Assembly: GCF_018455725.1 (NCBI RefSeq) | Contig: NZ_JAHCLR010000015.1 | Span: 55,705 to 119,704 of the forward strand | DNA: 64,000 nt | From: Mycolicibacter acidiphilus | Lineage (GTDB): Bacteria; Actinomycetota; Actinomycetes; Mycobacteriales; Mycobacteriaceae | Direction of reading: 5' to 3' | Notes under the pieces: generated by a model | What the model saw: only the letters and a program-made list of their open reading frames with translations | The model's database searches: none | Told to the model about the DNA's origin: nothing | Part shown: piece after piece, positions 37,261 to 46,230 of the stretch | Numbering within the stretch: position 1 is the first letter of the stretch | Layout of the letters: each line of letters begins with the position of its first letter | Program-made: the position numbers and the translations under genes

Positions 37261-38027
37261 CACCGGTCCGGTTCGTCGGCGCCGGGCCGGGGGCGGCGGA
37301 TCTGCTGACGGTGCGCGCCACCCGGCTGCTGGCGGAGGCCGACCTGGTGCTCTACCCCGGCACCTACCTGGATCCGGCAGTGCTCGAACACTGCTCGCCC
37401 GCAGCGGAACTCGTCGACACGCAGGGGCTTGATCTCGATCAGATCGTGGACCGGCTGGTCGCCGGGCAGGCCGCCGGGCTGACGGTGGTGCGGCTGGTCT
37501 CCGGGGATCCGTCGCTGTACAGCGCCGTCTCCGAGCAGACCCGGCGGCTAGACGCTGCCGGGGTGGCGTGGGACGTGGTGCCCGGGGTGCCGGCCTACGC
37601 CGCCGCGGCGGCGCTGCTGGGTTCCGAGCTGACCGTGCCACTGGTGGCGCAGTCGGTGGTGCTGACCCGAGTGCAGGCCCGCTCCACCGCGATGCCCGAA
37701 TCGGAGTCGCTGGCCGCGTTCGCCGCGACCGGCGCCACCCTGGTGCTGCACCTGGCGATCACCCGCATCGGTGAGGTGATGACCGAGTTGGCGCCGCGAT
37801 ACGGCACGGACTGCCCGGTGGCCGTCGTCTATCGGGCGTCGCAACCCGATCAGCTGGTGCTGCGCGGCACCGTCGCCGACATCGCGGACGCCGTGCAGGC
37901 GGCGGGCCTGCGGCAGGCGGCGGTGATCCTGGTCGGGCGGGCGCTGGCGCTGCGGCCCGATCCGTGCGCCGGGGAGAGCCATCTCTACGACCCGGCCCGG
38001 GTCAGGGGCGTGCCCCCGGAACGGTGA
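37257..38027 (+). CDS. cobM: Precorrin-4 C11-methyltransferase CobM
   Basis: This SAM-dependent methyltransferase acts on C-11 of precorrin-4 (256 residues). It begins VTPVRFVGAGPGAADLLTVR and has LVSGDPSLYSAVSEQ, DVVPGVPAYAAAAALLGSEL and VVYRASQPDQLVLRGT. GTG 37257 overlaps the cobIJ stop; in-frame GTGs at 37236 and 37248 are alternatives. It converges with cobL, and the coding ends overlap by 26 bp. Confidence 0.93.
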   Translation: MTPVRFVGAGPGAADLLTVRATRLLAEADLVLYPGTYLDPAVLEHCSPAAELVDTQGLDLDQIVDRLVAGQAAGLTVVRLVSGDPSLYSAVSEQTRRLDAAGVAWDVVPGVPAYAAAAALLGSELTVPLVAQSVVLTRVQARSTAMPESESLAAFAATGATLVLHLAITRIGEVMTELAPRYGTDCPVAVVYRASQPDQLVLRGTVADIADAVQAAGLRQAAVILVGRALALRPDPCAGESHLYDPARVRGVPPER

Positions 38028-39225
38028 AGGCCCACTGGGTGACCGCCCGCGCCGGCGTCCAGCCGGTGAACGTCCCCAGCGGGGCGGCGTGTTCGACGTG
38101 GATGCGGGTCAGCTCCCCGCCGTGCTCGGTGTAGGCCTGTGCCAGCACCGCCTCGGTTTGCAGCGTGACGCCGTGGGCGACCAGTCTTCCGCCCGGTTTC
38201 AGCGCCTGCAGGCAGGCATCGAGGGTTCCGGGTGTGGTCAGGCCACCGCCGATGAACACCGCATCCGGGGCCGGCAGATCGGTCAGCGCCGTCGGGGCGT
38301 GGCCGGTCACAACCTGTAGCGCCGGCACCCCCAGGTTGGCGGCGTTGCGGGTGATCCGTTGCGCACGTTCGGGATTGCCCTCCACGGCGATCGCCCGGCA
38401 GGACGGGTGGGCCCGCAGCCATTCGATACCGACCGATCCGGCGCCGGCGCCGACATCCCAGAGCAGCTGGCCGGGGACCGGGGTGAGCCGGGCCAGGGCG
38501 GCCGCCCGCAGATCGCGTTTGGTCAGCTGGCCGTCGTGCTCGAAGGCCTGATCAGGTAAGCCGGGCACCCAGCCTGTGGCCAGCGGCCCGGCCAGCTCCA
38601 GGGCGACGATGTTCAGCCGGGGTGCGGGCCCTTCAAAGGTCGGGTAGGTCGCGGCCGTGCCGTCCCACCGGGTTTCGTCGTCGCCACCGAGATCGCCGAG
38701 CACGCTCATCGCGCTGGCGCCGTAGCCGCGCTCGACCAGCAGCACCGCCAGCAGCGCGGGCGTCGTCTCATCGGCGGAGAGCACCAGCACCCGTCGGCCC
38801 GGGGCCAGCTCGCGCAGCACCGCGTGTACGTCGCCGGCCCGGACGACCGCCGTCGTCTCCGCCGGCCAGCCCAGCCGGGCCCGGGCCAGGCTCACCGATG
38901 AGACCGCCGGCAGCACCGTCACAGCGTCGGCACCCAGCAGGTCGATCAGCGTGGCACCCACCCCGGACAGCAGCGGGTCCCCCGACGCCAGCGCCACCAC
39001 GGTGCGGCCGGTGAGTTCGGCGAGCAGCGCGGGCAGTCCGGCCCGCAGCGGCGACGGCCAGGGGTGGCGCTCCTGGCCGGGTGCATCGGGCAGCAGTGCG
39101 AGTTGGCGGGCGCCGCCGAGCACCGCGTCGGCGGCCAGGACGGTGCTGCGGATCGTTTCGGACAGCCCGGCGAAACCATCGGCGCCGATCCCGACGACGA
39201 CGACGCGACCTGCGGTGGCTGACAC
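38002..39225 (-). CDS. cobL: Precorrin-6Y C5,15-methyltransferase (decarboxylating) CobL
   Basis: CobL methylates C-5 and C-15 and decarboxylates precorrin-6B to precorrin-8X (407 residues). The N-terminal CbiE-type domain has VVVVGIGADGFAGLSE and LASGDPLLSGVGATL. The C-terminal CbiT-type domain has LLWDVGAGAGSVGIEWLRAHP (SAM loop) and DAVFIGGGLTTPGTLDACL. GTG 39225 was chosen as the start of the first beta strand. Its stop region overlaps the end of cobM on the other strand. Confidence 0.93.
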   Translation of the reverse strand: MSATAGRVVVVGIGADGFAGLSETIRSTVLAADAVLGGARQLALLPDAPGQERHPWPSPLRAGLPALLAELTGRTVVALASGDPLLSGVGATLIDLLGADAVTVLPAVSSVSLARARLGWPAETTAVVRAGDVHAVLRELAPGRRVLVLSADETTPALLAVLLVERGYGASAMSVLGDLGGDDETRWDGTAATYPTFEGPAPRLNIVALELAGPLATGWVPGLPDQAFEHDGQLTKRDLRAAALARLTPVPGQLLWDVGAGAGSVGIEWLRAHPSCRAIAVEGNPERAQRITRNAANLGVPALQVVTGHAPTALTDLPAPDAVFIGGGLTTPGTLDACLQALKPGGRLVAHGVTLQTEAVLAQAYTEHGGELTRIHVEHAAPLGTFTGWTPARAVTQWAFTVPGARP

Positions 39226-39267
39226 AGCGGCGATGGTAGAGCAACGCAGACTGCCTATAGTCCAGAT

Positions 39268-39565
39268 GTGACCGGGGCCGATGGCGTTGACCGCTTCACG
39301 CCGGTCAGCGATCCGCACCCGACCGACCCTGGATGACGACGAGGTCTGGGCACACGTCCCCGTCCTGTCGCGCAGCCCCGCGTAGTTCCGGGAAGCACTG
39401 GCTGCACGCTGTGCACTGAAATCCTGGCATCCCCAGGTGGTGCGCTACGAGGGCACTATGCGCCGAGACGACGGGACGATCCGCGACTCGGTGCTGTTCT
39501 CGATCACCGCCGAGGACTGGCCCGAGGTGCGTCGGCGGCTGACCGAACGGGTGCCGCCGCGCTAG
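39268..39565 (+). pseudogene. Remnant of a GNAT (RimJ-like) acetyltransferase gene
   Basis: One frame reads RPTLDDDEVWAHVPVLSRSP, an in-frame TAG (about 39382-39384), then a continuous tail ending HPQVVRYEGTMRRDDGTIRD, SVLFSITAEDWPEVRRRL and a proper stop at 39563-39565. The two parts look like the N-terminal and C-terminal ends of a RimJ-type acetyltransferase with the central acetyl-CoA domain deleted. It fills the space between cobL and the cobalamin riboswitch and cannot be functional. Confidence 0.65.
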
Positions 39566-39664
39566 CGCCGTCGGCCCGACGTCGAGATGGCACATACGGT
39601 CGTGAACCGTGCGGACTCACAACCGCCAGTGCAATCTCGTCGCGACGCACGCCGGCACGATCGA

Positions 39665-39795
39665 CGGTGTTACGGTAGCGGCGCGAATTGCCGGGGAAGT
39701 CGGTGCGAATCCGACACAGGCCCGCTACGGTGTTCCGCGACGCATCCGGTGCGGGTGGGTCTCGGTCAGTCCGAATGCCGGCTTCGCGTCACACA
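39665..39795 (+). promoter_or_regulatory. Cobalamin riboswitch upstream of the chelatase-cobO-cobBC-cobD operon
   Basis: The B12-box core lies at about 39690-39732 (GGGGAAGTCGGTGCGAATCC and GGCCCGCTACGGTG), followed by the peripheral GGTCAGTCCGAATGCC at about 39763-39779. The start codon at 39810 is preceded by GGAG at 39801. Adenosylcobalamin binding would repress the operon, most likely by hiding this ribosome site. Confidence 0.88.
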
Positions 39796-39809
39796 CGAGC
39801 GGAGCCTCC

Positions 39810-41762
39810 ATGCAGCAGCTGTACCCGTTCCCGGCGGTCCTCGGCGGCGACCCGGACGCCCCGGGCGGCCTCGATGACATGGCGCTGGCGCTGATCCTGT
39901 CCACGATCTCCCCCGGCATCGGCGGCGTGCTGATCCGCGGCGAGAAGGGCACCGCGAAATCCACCCTGGTGCGGGCGCTGGCCCAGGTGCTCCCCGCCAT
40001 CGACGTGATCGCCGGCGACCGGTTCTCCTCGGACCCGACCGAACCCGATCCACTCTCCCCCGACGGGCCGTTTCCCGTCGGCGTCGCCGTCGAGACCCGG
40101 CCGGTGCGCCTAGTGGAGTTGCCGGTCGGCGCCACCGAGGACCGGGTGGTCGGCTCGATCCACCTGGAGCGGGCGCTGGGTGCGGGCGCGGTGGAGTTCG
40201 ATCCCGGCCTGCTGGCCCGCGCGCATCGCGGCATCCTCTACGTCGACGAGGTCAACCTGCTCGCCGACCACCTGGTGGATCTGCTGCTGGACGCCGCGGC
40301 GATGGGCCGGCTCACCGTCGAACGTGACAGCGTGTCGGTCACCCATGCAGCGCAGTTCGTGATCGTCGGGACGATGAATCCCGAGGAGGGTGAGCTGCGT
40401 CCGCAACTGCTGGACCGGTTCGGGCTGACCGTCGAGGTGGCCGCACCGCGCGATCCGGCGCTGCGGGCCGAGGCGGTGCGCCGGCGGCTGGCGTTCGACG
40501 CCGACCCGGCTGCGTTCTGTGCCCGCTACGCACCGGCCGAGGAGGCGTTGCGCGCCCGGATTCACGTTGCCCAGCAGCAGCTTTCGTCGGTCGAACTGAC
40601 CGACGCGGCGCTGGTCAAGATCGGTGAGATCTGCGCGGCGTTCGACGTCGACGGGCTGCGCGGCGACATCGTCTGTGCGCGTACCGCTATCGCACATGCG
40701 GCGTGGGCCGGCCGGGATGCGGTCACACTGGAGGACCTGCGGGTGGCGGCCCGGCTCGCGCTGCCGCACCGCCGTCGTCGCAAGCCGTTCGACGCCCCCG
40801 GCCTGGACGAGTCCGAACTGGATGACCTGCTGCCGCCGGAAGAGCCGGAACCCGAGCCCGACGGCCCGCCCCCGGACGGCGGCGGCGAGGCGGCTCCGGA
40901 TCCGGCCGGTGACGCGGCGCAGGGGCCGCGTTCGGGCGCGGGATCCACCTCGACGGTGGGTGCCGACTCCCCTTACCGGGCACGTCTTTTCACCGTCAAT
41001 GGAATCGGTGAGGGCCGCTCCGGACGGCGCAGCCGGGCCCGCACCAGTTCGGGCCGGCGCACCGGTGCCGCCCCGCTCGGCGCCGCCGGCGGCAGTCTGC
41101 ACCTGCTGGAGACGCTGCGCGCGGCCGCGCCGCACCAGGTCTCCCGCGGCCGCGATCGGGGCCGGATGCTGTTGGCCCCCGGCGACCTTCGCCGCGCCAT
41201 CCGGCACGGCCGGGAGGCGAACCTGGTGGTGTTCGTCGTCGACACGTCCGGATCGATGGCTGCCCGGGAACGGATGCGCCACGTCAAGACCGCGATCCTG
41301 TCGCTGCTGCTCGACGCCTATCGCCGTCGGGACCGGGTCGCGGTGGTGACGTTCCGGGACACCGGCGCCCAGGTGGCACTGCCGGCGACCGGGTCGGTGG
41401 AGATCGCCGCGGTGCGCCTCGACGAGGTGCCGGCCGGTGGGCGGACCCCGCTGGCGGAGGGGCTGACCGAGGCCGCTGAGCTGATCCGCCGGGAGCGGCT
41501 GCGCGACCCGGCCTGCCGCCCACTGCTGGTGGTGCTCACCGACGGTCGGGCCACCGCCGGTCCCGACCCGGTGCAGCGGTCCCACCAGGCAGCGATCCAC
41601 CTTGCCGGGCAAGATGTTTCGGCGGTCGTGGTGGACTGCGAGAACGGAGGGATGCGACTCGGTTTGGCCCGTCCGCTGGCCGAGCACCTGCGTGCCGAAT
41701 ACGTACTGTTACCCGAGGTGAACGCCGAAGCGCTCACCGAGATCGTGAACGGAGCCGCCTGA
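39810..41762 (+). CDS. AAA+/VWA magnesium-chelatase-like protein (ChlI-ChlD fusion)
   Basis: This 650-residue protein has an AAA+ ATPase domain (Walker A GEKGTAKS at about residues 44-51; Walker B ILYVDEVNLL; TMNPEEGELRPQLLDRFG) and a Pro/Asp/Glu-rich linker. A C-terminal von Willebrand A domain has a MIDAS motif (FVVDTSGSMAARERM). It resembles M. tuberculosis Rv2850c, next to cobO and cobB there too. In aerobic organisms CobN needs ATPase partners (CobS/CobT). This fused BchI/BchD-like protein is the likely partner of CobN, since no CobS or CobT gene is seen. Confidence 0.85.
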   Translation: MQQLYPFPAVLGGDPDAPGGLDDMALALILSTISPGIGGVLIRGEKGTAKSTLVRALAQVLPAIDVIAGDRFSSDPTEPDPLSPDGPFPVGVAVETRPVRLVELPVGATEDRVVGSIHLERALGAGAVEFDPGLLARAHRGILYVDEVNLLADHLVDLLLDAAAMGRLTVERDSVSVTHAAQFVIVGTMNPEEGELRPQLLDRFGLTVEVAAPRDPALRAEAVRRRLAFDADPAAFCARYAPAEEALRARIHVAQQQLSSVELTDAALVKIGEICAAFDVDGLRGDIVCARTAIAHAAWAGRDAVTLEDLRVAARLALPHRRRRKPFDAPGLDESELDDLLPPEEPEPEPDGPPPDGGGEAAPDPAGDAAQGPRSGAGSTSTVGADSPYRARLFTVNGIGEGRSGRRSRARTSSGRRTGAAPLGAAGGSLHLLETLRAAAPHQVSRGRDRGRMLLAPGDLRRAIRHGREANLVVFVVDTSGSMAARERMRHVKTAILSLLLDAYRRRDRVAVVTFRDTGAQVALPATGSVEIAAVRLDEVPAGGRTPLAEGLTEAAELIRRERLRDPACRPLLVVLTDGRATAGPDPVQRSHQAAIHLAGQDVSAVVVDCENGGMRLGLARPLAEHLRAEYVLLPEVNAEALTEIVNGAA

Positions 41763-42376
41763 TGCCGCAGGGAGTACCGCTGACGGTGCCCGACGACAAT
41801 CTGACCACCAAGCAGCGCCGCAACCGGCCGCTGCTGATGGTGAACACCGGTGACGGCAAGGGCAAGTCGACCGCCGCGTTCGGCATGGCGCTGCGCGGCT
41901 GGAACCAGGGCTTCAAGGTCGGGGTGTTCCAGTTCGTGAAGTCGGCGAAGTGGCGGGTCGGCGAGCAGGCGGTGCTGGAACGGCTCGGCGAACTGCATTC
42001 CCAGACCGGCGAGGGTGGACCCGTCGAGTGGCACAAGATGGGTTCGGGCTGGTCCTGGAGTCGCAAGGCGGGAACCGCCGACGACCACGCCGCCGACGCC
42101 GCCGCCGGCTGGGCCGAGGTGAAACGCCGACTGGCCGAGCAGACCCACGATTTCTACGTCCTCGACGAGTTCACCTACCCGATCAGCTGGGGCTGGGTGG
42201 ACGTCGACGACGTGGTGGAGACCTTCGCCAACCGGCCGGGCCACCAGCATGTCGTCGTCACCGGCCGGCGCGCCCACCCGAAGCTGGTTGAGGCAGCGGA
42301 CCTGGTCACCGAGATGACCAAGATCAAGCACCCGATGGACGCCGGGCAGAAGGGTCAGCGCGGCATCGAATGGTGA
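41762..42376 (+). CDS. cobO: Cob(I)yrinic acid a,c-diamide adenosyltransferase CobO
   Basis: The enzyme transfers the adenosyl group of ATP to reduced cobalt of corrinoids (204 residues, CobA/CobO family). The P-loop is NTGDGKGKSTAAFG (about residues 28-41), followed by GVFQFVKSAKWRVGEQ and VLDEFTYPISWGWVD. ATG 41762 shares a base with the preceding stop. The C-terminus GQKGQRGIEW is typical. Confidence 0.95.
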   Translation: MPQGVPLTVPDDNLTTKQRRNRPLLMVNTGDGKGKSTAAFGMALRGWNQGFKVGVFQFVKSAKWRVGEQAVLERLGELHSQTGEGGPVEWHKMGSGWSWSRKAGTADDHAADAAAGWAEVKRRLAEQTHDFYVLDEFTYPISWGWVDVDDVVETFANRPGHQHVVVTGRRAHPKLVEAADLVTEMTKIKHPMDAGQKGQRGIEW

Positions 42377-44727
42377 TGCTCCCGCGGATCATCGTGGCCG
42401 CGCCCGCATCCGGGCACGGCAAGACCACGGTGGCCGTCGGGCTGATGGCGGCGCTGGCCGCACGGGGTCTTGCGGTCAGCGGCCACAAGGTCGGTCCCGA
42501 CTACATCGACCCCGGCTATCACGCGCTGGCCACCGGCCGGCCCGCCCGCAACCTCGACCCCTATCTGGTTGGGGAACACCGGGTTACGCCCCTGCTGCTG
42601 CACGGCGCCGCCGGCGCGGACGTCGCGGTGATCGAAGGGGTGATGGGCCTTTTCGACGGCCGCCTCGGCGCCGACGGGGAGGCCTCCACCGCGCACGTCG
42701 CCGCACTGACCGGCTCACCGGTGCTGCTGGTGGTCGACATCTCACACGCTTCCCGGACACATGCGGCCGTCGTCGACGGGCTGACCCGGTTCGACCCGGC
42801 GGTGCGGGTGGCCGGAGTGATCCTCAACAAGGCCGCCAGTGCTCGGCACGCCGACGAGGTCACCGACGCCATGGCGGCGACGGGTGTTCCGGTGCTCGGC
42901 GTGCTGCCCCGCGACGCCGGGGTGACAACACCGTCGCGGCACCTGGGGTTGGTGCCGGCGCCCGAACGCGATGAATCCGCCGGCGTGCTGTCCCAGCTGG
43001 CCGGGATCGTCGCCGAGCGCATCGACCTCGATACGGTGCTTCAGATCGCCGGGCGCGCACCGGAGTTGGCCGGACCGGCGTGGGATCCGTCCGCCGAGGT
43101 ACAGCCGGTATCGCAGCGTCGGCCGGTGGTTGCCGTGGCCGGTGGGCGAGCATTCAGCTTCGGCTACACCGAGACGTTCGAGTTGCTGCGGGCCGCCGGC
43201 TGCGAAGTGGTGTTCTTCGACCCGCTGCACGACGCCGCGCTGCCGGTCGGGACCGCCGGAATCTACCTGGGCGGCGGGTTCCCGGAGGTGTACGCCGCCG
43301 AACTGTCCACCAACACGGCGCTGGTTTCCGCGCTGCGGACAGCGATCACCGCCGGAGTCCCGACGGTTGCGGAATGCGCTGGGCTGGCGTACTTGTGCCG
43401 GAGTCTGGACGACGTCCCCGGGATCGGAGCGGTTCCGGGAGCCGCGGCGATGACACCACGACTGACGTTGGGCTACCGAACAGGGGTCGGCACCGTCGAC
43501 ACCCTGCTGACGCAAATCGGCGATCGAGTGCGTGGCCACGAGTTTCACCGCACCGCAGTCGTTTTCGACGACGGCGCTGCCATCCCGGCCTGGCGGCTGC
43601 CGGCCGGTCCGGACGGGTTCGCCGGGCCGAGCCTGCACGCCTCCTACCTGCACACCCACTGGGCCGGCGAGCCGCAGTTGGCGCAGCGGTTCGCCGACGC
43701 CGCGCACGCGTACCGGGCGCCCGTCGCAAAGGATCTGCGTCATCACGGCGACGTCGAAACCGGGCCCGATCTGGTTGATTTCGCGGTCAACGTCTACGCC
43801 GGCCCACGCCCGGACTGGCTCGATGCCGCGCTGCACACCGCACTGGACGACGCCGTCGCCTACCCGAATCCCGGTGCTGCCCGCGCCGCACTGGCCCGCC
43901 GGCACGGCCGGCCCGTCGCCGAGGTGCTGCCGACCGCCGGCGCATCGGAGGCGTTCGATCTGGTGGCGCGGCTGCGCGCCTGGCGACGGCCGACCGTGGT
44001 GCATCCGCAGTACACCGGACCGCACACCGCCCTGGAGGCCGCCGGATACGCCGTCAGCACCGTCATCTGCAGGGCCGCTGACGGTTTCGCGCTGCACCCC
44101 GATGCGGTGCCCGACGACGCCGACCTGGTCGTCGTCGGCAACCCCACCAACCCGACCGGGGTGCTGCATCCGGCCGACGCGGTCCGCCGATTGCTGCGAC
44201 CAGGCCGCGTGGTGCTGGTCGACGAAGCATTCCTCGACGCGATCCCCGGCGAACCGGAAAGCCTTGCCGGCTCAGCGGATCCGGGGCTGCTGGTATCGCG
44301 CAGCCTGACCAAGCACTGGTCGATCCCCGGCATCCGGGCCGGCTATCTGGTCGGCGATCCTGAACTGATCGCCGCGGCGGCGCGGTTGCAGATTCCCTGG
44401 TCGGTCTCGGCACCGGCGCTGGCGGCGATGCTGGCCTGCACCGATGAGCGGGCGCTGATCGAAAGTGAGCACCGGGCGGTCGACTTGGCGGGGTGGCGGA
44501 CCCTACTGACCAACGCCCTCACCGCCCGCGGGATGCCGTTCGTCGCCGGGCAGGGACCGTTCGTACTGGCGCAGGTCGGCGTCGGGGTGCATGCGGCTCT
44601 GCGGGACAACGGCATTGCGGTGCGCCGCGCCGACACCTTCCCCGGCCTGGACGACACCTGGGTGCGGATCGCGGTCCGTCCGCCGGGGCTGACCGAACGG
44701 CTGATCGCCGCCCTGGACGCCGTGTGA
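42370..44727 (+). CDS. cobB-cobC: CobB-CobC fusion: cobyrinate a,c-diamide synthase plus PLP-dependent CobC
   Basis: In 785 residues, the first about 452 are CobB: P-loop APASGHGKTT (residues 11-20), IEGVMGLFDG, and a glutamine amidotransferase domain with Cys336 in TVAECAGLAYLC and the final SLHASYLHTHW. Residues from about 455 are CobC, a fold-type I PLP enzyme: NPTNPTGVLH, VVLVDEAFLD, and the PLP lysine in SRSLTKHWSIPGIRAGY (about K648). M. tuberculosis has cobB (Rv2848c) and cobC (Rv2231c) as separate, distant genes. ATG 42370, GTG 42373 and ATG 42376 are all possible starts at the cobO stop. CobB amidates the a and c side chains; CobC-type enzymes serve the aminopropanol arm. Confidence 0.93.
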   Translation: MVMLPRIIVAAPASGHGKTTVAVGLMAALAARGLAVSGHKVGPDYIDPGYHALATGRPARNLDPYLVGEHRVTPLLLHGAAGADVAVIEGVMGLFDGRLGADGEASTAHVAALTGSPVLLVVDISHASRTHAAVVDGLTRFDPAVRVAGVILNKAASARHADEVTDAMAATGVPVLGVLPRDAGVTTPSRHLGLVPAPERDESAGVLSQLAGIVAERIDLDTVLQIAGRAPELAGPAWDPSAEVQPVSQRRPVVAVAGGRAFSFGYTETFELLRAAGCEVVFFDPLHDAALPVGTAGIYLGGGFPEVYAAELSTNTALVSALRTAITAGVPTVAECAGLAYLCRSLDDVPGIGAVPGAAAMTPRLTLGYRTGVGTVDTLLTQIGDRVRGHEFHRTAVVFDDGAAIPAWRLPAGPDGFAGPSLHASYLHTHWAGEPQLAQRFADAAHAYRAPVAKDLRHHGDVETGPDLVDFAVNVYAGPRPDWLDAALHTALDDAVAYPNPGAARAALARRHGRPVAEVLPTAGASEAFDLVARLRAWRRPTVVHPQYTGPHTALEAAGYAVSTVICRAADGFALHPDAVPDDADLVVVGNPTNPTGVLHPADAVRRLLRPGRVVLVDEAFLDAIPGEPESLAGSADPGLLVSRSLTKHWSIPGIRAGYLVGDPELIAAAARLQIPWSVSAPALAAMLACTDERALIESEHRAVDLAGWRTLLTNALTARGMPFVAGQGPFVLAQVGVGVHAALRDNGIAVRRADTFPGLDDTWVRIAVRPPGLTERLIAALDAV

Positions 44728-45716
44728 AGCCCGGCGCGGCGCGCGCCCTGGGTCTGCTGCTCGGATACGCCGCCGATCGGGCGTTCGCCGATCCGCGCCG
44801 ATTCCACCCGGTCGCCGGATTCGGATCACTGGCACAGGGTTTGGAGCATCGGATCTACCGGGACAGCCGGGCTTCCGGTGTCGTGCAGGTGCTGCTGCTG
44901 GTCGGTGGTGCCACCGGGGCAGCCTACGCCGCCGAGCGGTCCGCACGCGGACCGCTGACCCGTGCCGCGCTGACCGCACTGGTCACCTGGGCGGTGCTCG
45001 GTGGCCGGTCGCTGGAACGCGAAGCGGATGCAGTGTCGGGCCTGCTGGAGACCGGCGACCTGGACACCGCTCGGTTGCGGGTGCGCAACCTGGTCGGCCG
45101 CGACACCACCGCGCTCGACGCCGATGAGATCGCGCGCGCCGTGGTCGAATCCGTCGCCGAGAACACCTCCGACGCGGTGGTGGCGTCGCTGGTGTGGGGT
45201 GCGGTGGCCGGTGTTCCCGGGTTGGTGGCGCACCGCACGGCGAACACCCTGGACGCGATGATCGGGCATCGCAGCGAGCGTTACGAGCGCTTCGGCTGGG
45301 CCGCTGCCCGCTTCGACGACCTGCTCGGTCTGCCCGCGTCCCGGTTGAGCGGGGTGCTGGCCGCAGCGCTGGGGCCGGATCCGGTTGGCGCGCTTGCGGC
45401 CTGGCGGCGCGACGCCCGCGCGCACCCCAGCCCGAACGCCGGGGTGGTGGAGGCCGCGTTCGCCGGGGCACTGGGGGTGCAACTCGGCGGGGTCAACACC
45501 TACTACGGGAGCCGGCGCGAGGAACGCGCGCTGATGGGACGCGGGCGGGCGCCGACACCGGCCGACATTCCACGGACGAACCGGCTGGCGCGCCGGGTGG
45601 GTCTCGGTGCCGCGCTCACCGCGGCGGCGTGGTGTCTGTTCACACCGATCATTCGATCCACAGAGTTGGCTCGCCTCCAGGCTTTCCGCAGACGTCGACG
45701 GCAGGGTCGGCTTTAA
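44724..45716 (+). CDS. cobD: Adenosylcobinamide-phosphate synthase CobD (CbiB)
   Basis: This membrane enzyme attaches the aminopropanol arm to adenosylcobyric acid (330 residues, several hydrophobic segments). Family blocks are GYAADRAFADPRRFHPVAGFG, AVVESVAENTSDAVVASLVWG, HRTANTLDAMIGHRSERYERFGW and HPSPNAGVVEAAFAGALGVQLGG. GTG 44724 overlaps the cobBC stop, and it is the last gene of this riboswitch-led operon. Confidence 0.94.
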   Translation: MKPGAARALGLLLGYAADRAFADPRRFHPVAGFGSLAQGLEHRIYRDSRASGVVQVLLLVGGATGAAYAAERSARGPLTRAALTALVTWAVLGGRSLEREADAVSGLLETGDLDTARLRVRNLVGRDTTALDADEIARAVVESVAENTSDAVVASLVWGAVAGVPGLVAHRTANTLDAMIGHRSERYERFGWAAARFDDLLGLPASRLSGVLAAALGPDPVGALAAWRRDARAHPSPNAGVVEAAFAGALGVQLGGVNTYYGSRREERALMGRGRAPTPADIPRTNRLARRVGLGAALTAAAWCLFTPIIRSTELARLQAFRRRRRQGRL

Positions 45717-45725
45717 CGTCGCCCC

Positions 45726-46034
45726 ATGCCTCCCCAATCCTGGGCGACGCTGATCGTCGGCAGCCTCGCGATGATCGGCGTCATCGTCACCTGGCAGCAG
45801 AAGAATCGGGCCGACCGGCGCAGCGAATGGTGGCGACGAACGTCCTGGGCGTTCGAGCAGACGTTCAGTGGCGGCGACAGGAAGGCTGAGCTCGGCTGGG
45901 CCATTCTGGATGTCATGACCCGGTCTAAGCTGGTCACCGTCGATGACAACGACATCGTTCAGGTGATCAGCGAGCACGCGGCCGTGGACGATGTCGATGA
46001 GGAGGACGGCGATGCCCACCGACGAGACACGTGA
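45726..46034 (+). CDS. Small membrane-anchored protein of unknown function
   Basis: The 102-residue protein has one N-terminal transmembrane helix (WATLIVGSLAMIGVIVTW), then a short basic region and an acidic tail. No known domain is recognised. It starts 10 bp after cobD, and the next small gene overlaps its end by 23 bp behind a GGAGG site. The pair probably form a unit unrelated to cobalamin. Confidence 0.6.
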   Translation: MPPQSWATLIVGSLAMIGVIVTWQQKNRADRRSEWWRRTSWAFEQTFSGGDRKAELGWAILDVMTRSKLVTVDDNDIVQVISEHAAVDDVDEEDGDAHRRDT

Positions 46035-46230
46035 CGCCACCGAACGCCGCGAATCGGCATCCTCCCTGAGGGTTCGCATTGCCGCTGCTCACACCGCGGT
46101 GTCTGCCAGCAAGGTCACCGGCCGGCCGGTCGACCCGAGGGTTCAGGCGCTCGTCGACGCCCACCCGCGCCCGCCTCGCTTCGTCAAATCCAGATGGCGC
46201 CGTGTACTCGACCGATGCCGCGCGCGTTGA
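46012..46230 (+). CDS. Small hypothetical protein
   Basis: This 72-residue basic protein (MPTDETRDATERRESASSLR, then VTGRPVDPRVQALVDAHPRP) starts at ATG 46012 with GGAGGA 5 nt upstream. It has no recognised domain. Its last 29 bp overlap the acetyltransferase start region in another frame, so its C-terminus (RWRRVLDRCRAR) may be a recent read-through. Confidence 0.5.
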   Translation: MPTDETRDATERRESASSLRVRIAAAHTAVSASKVTGRPVDPRVQALVDAHPRPPRFVKSRWRRVLDRCRAR

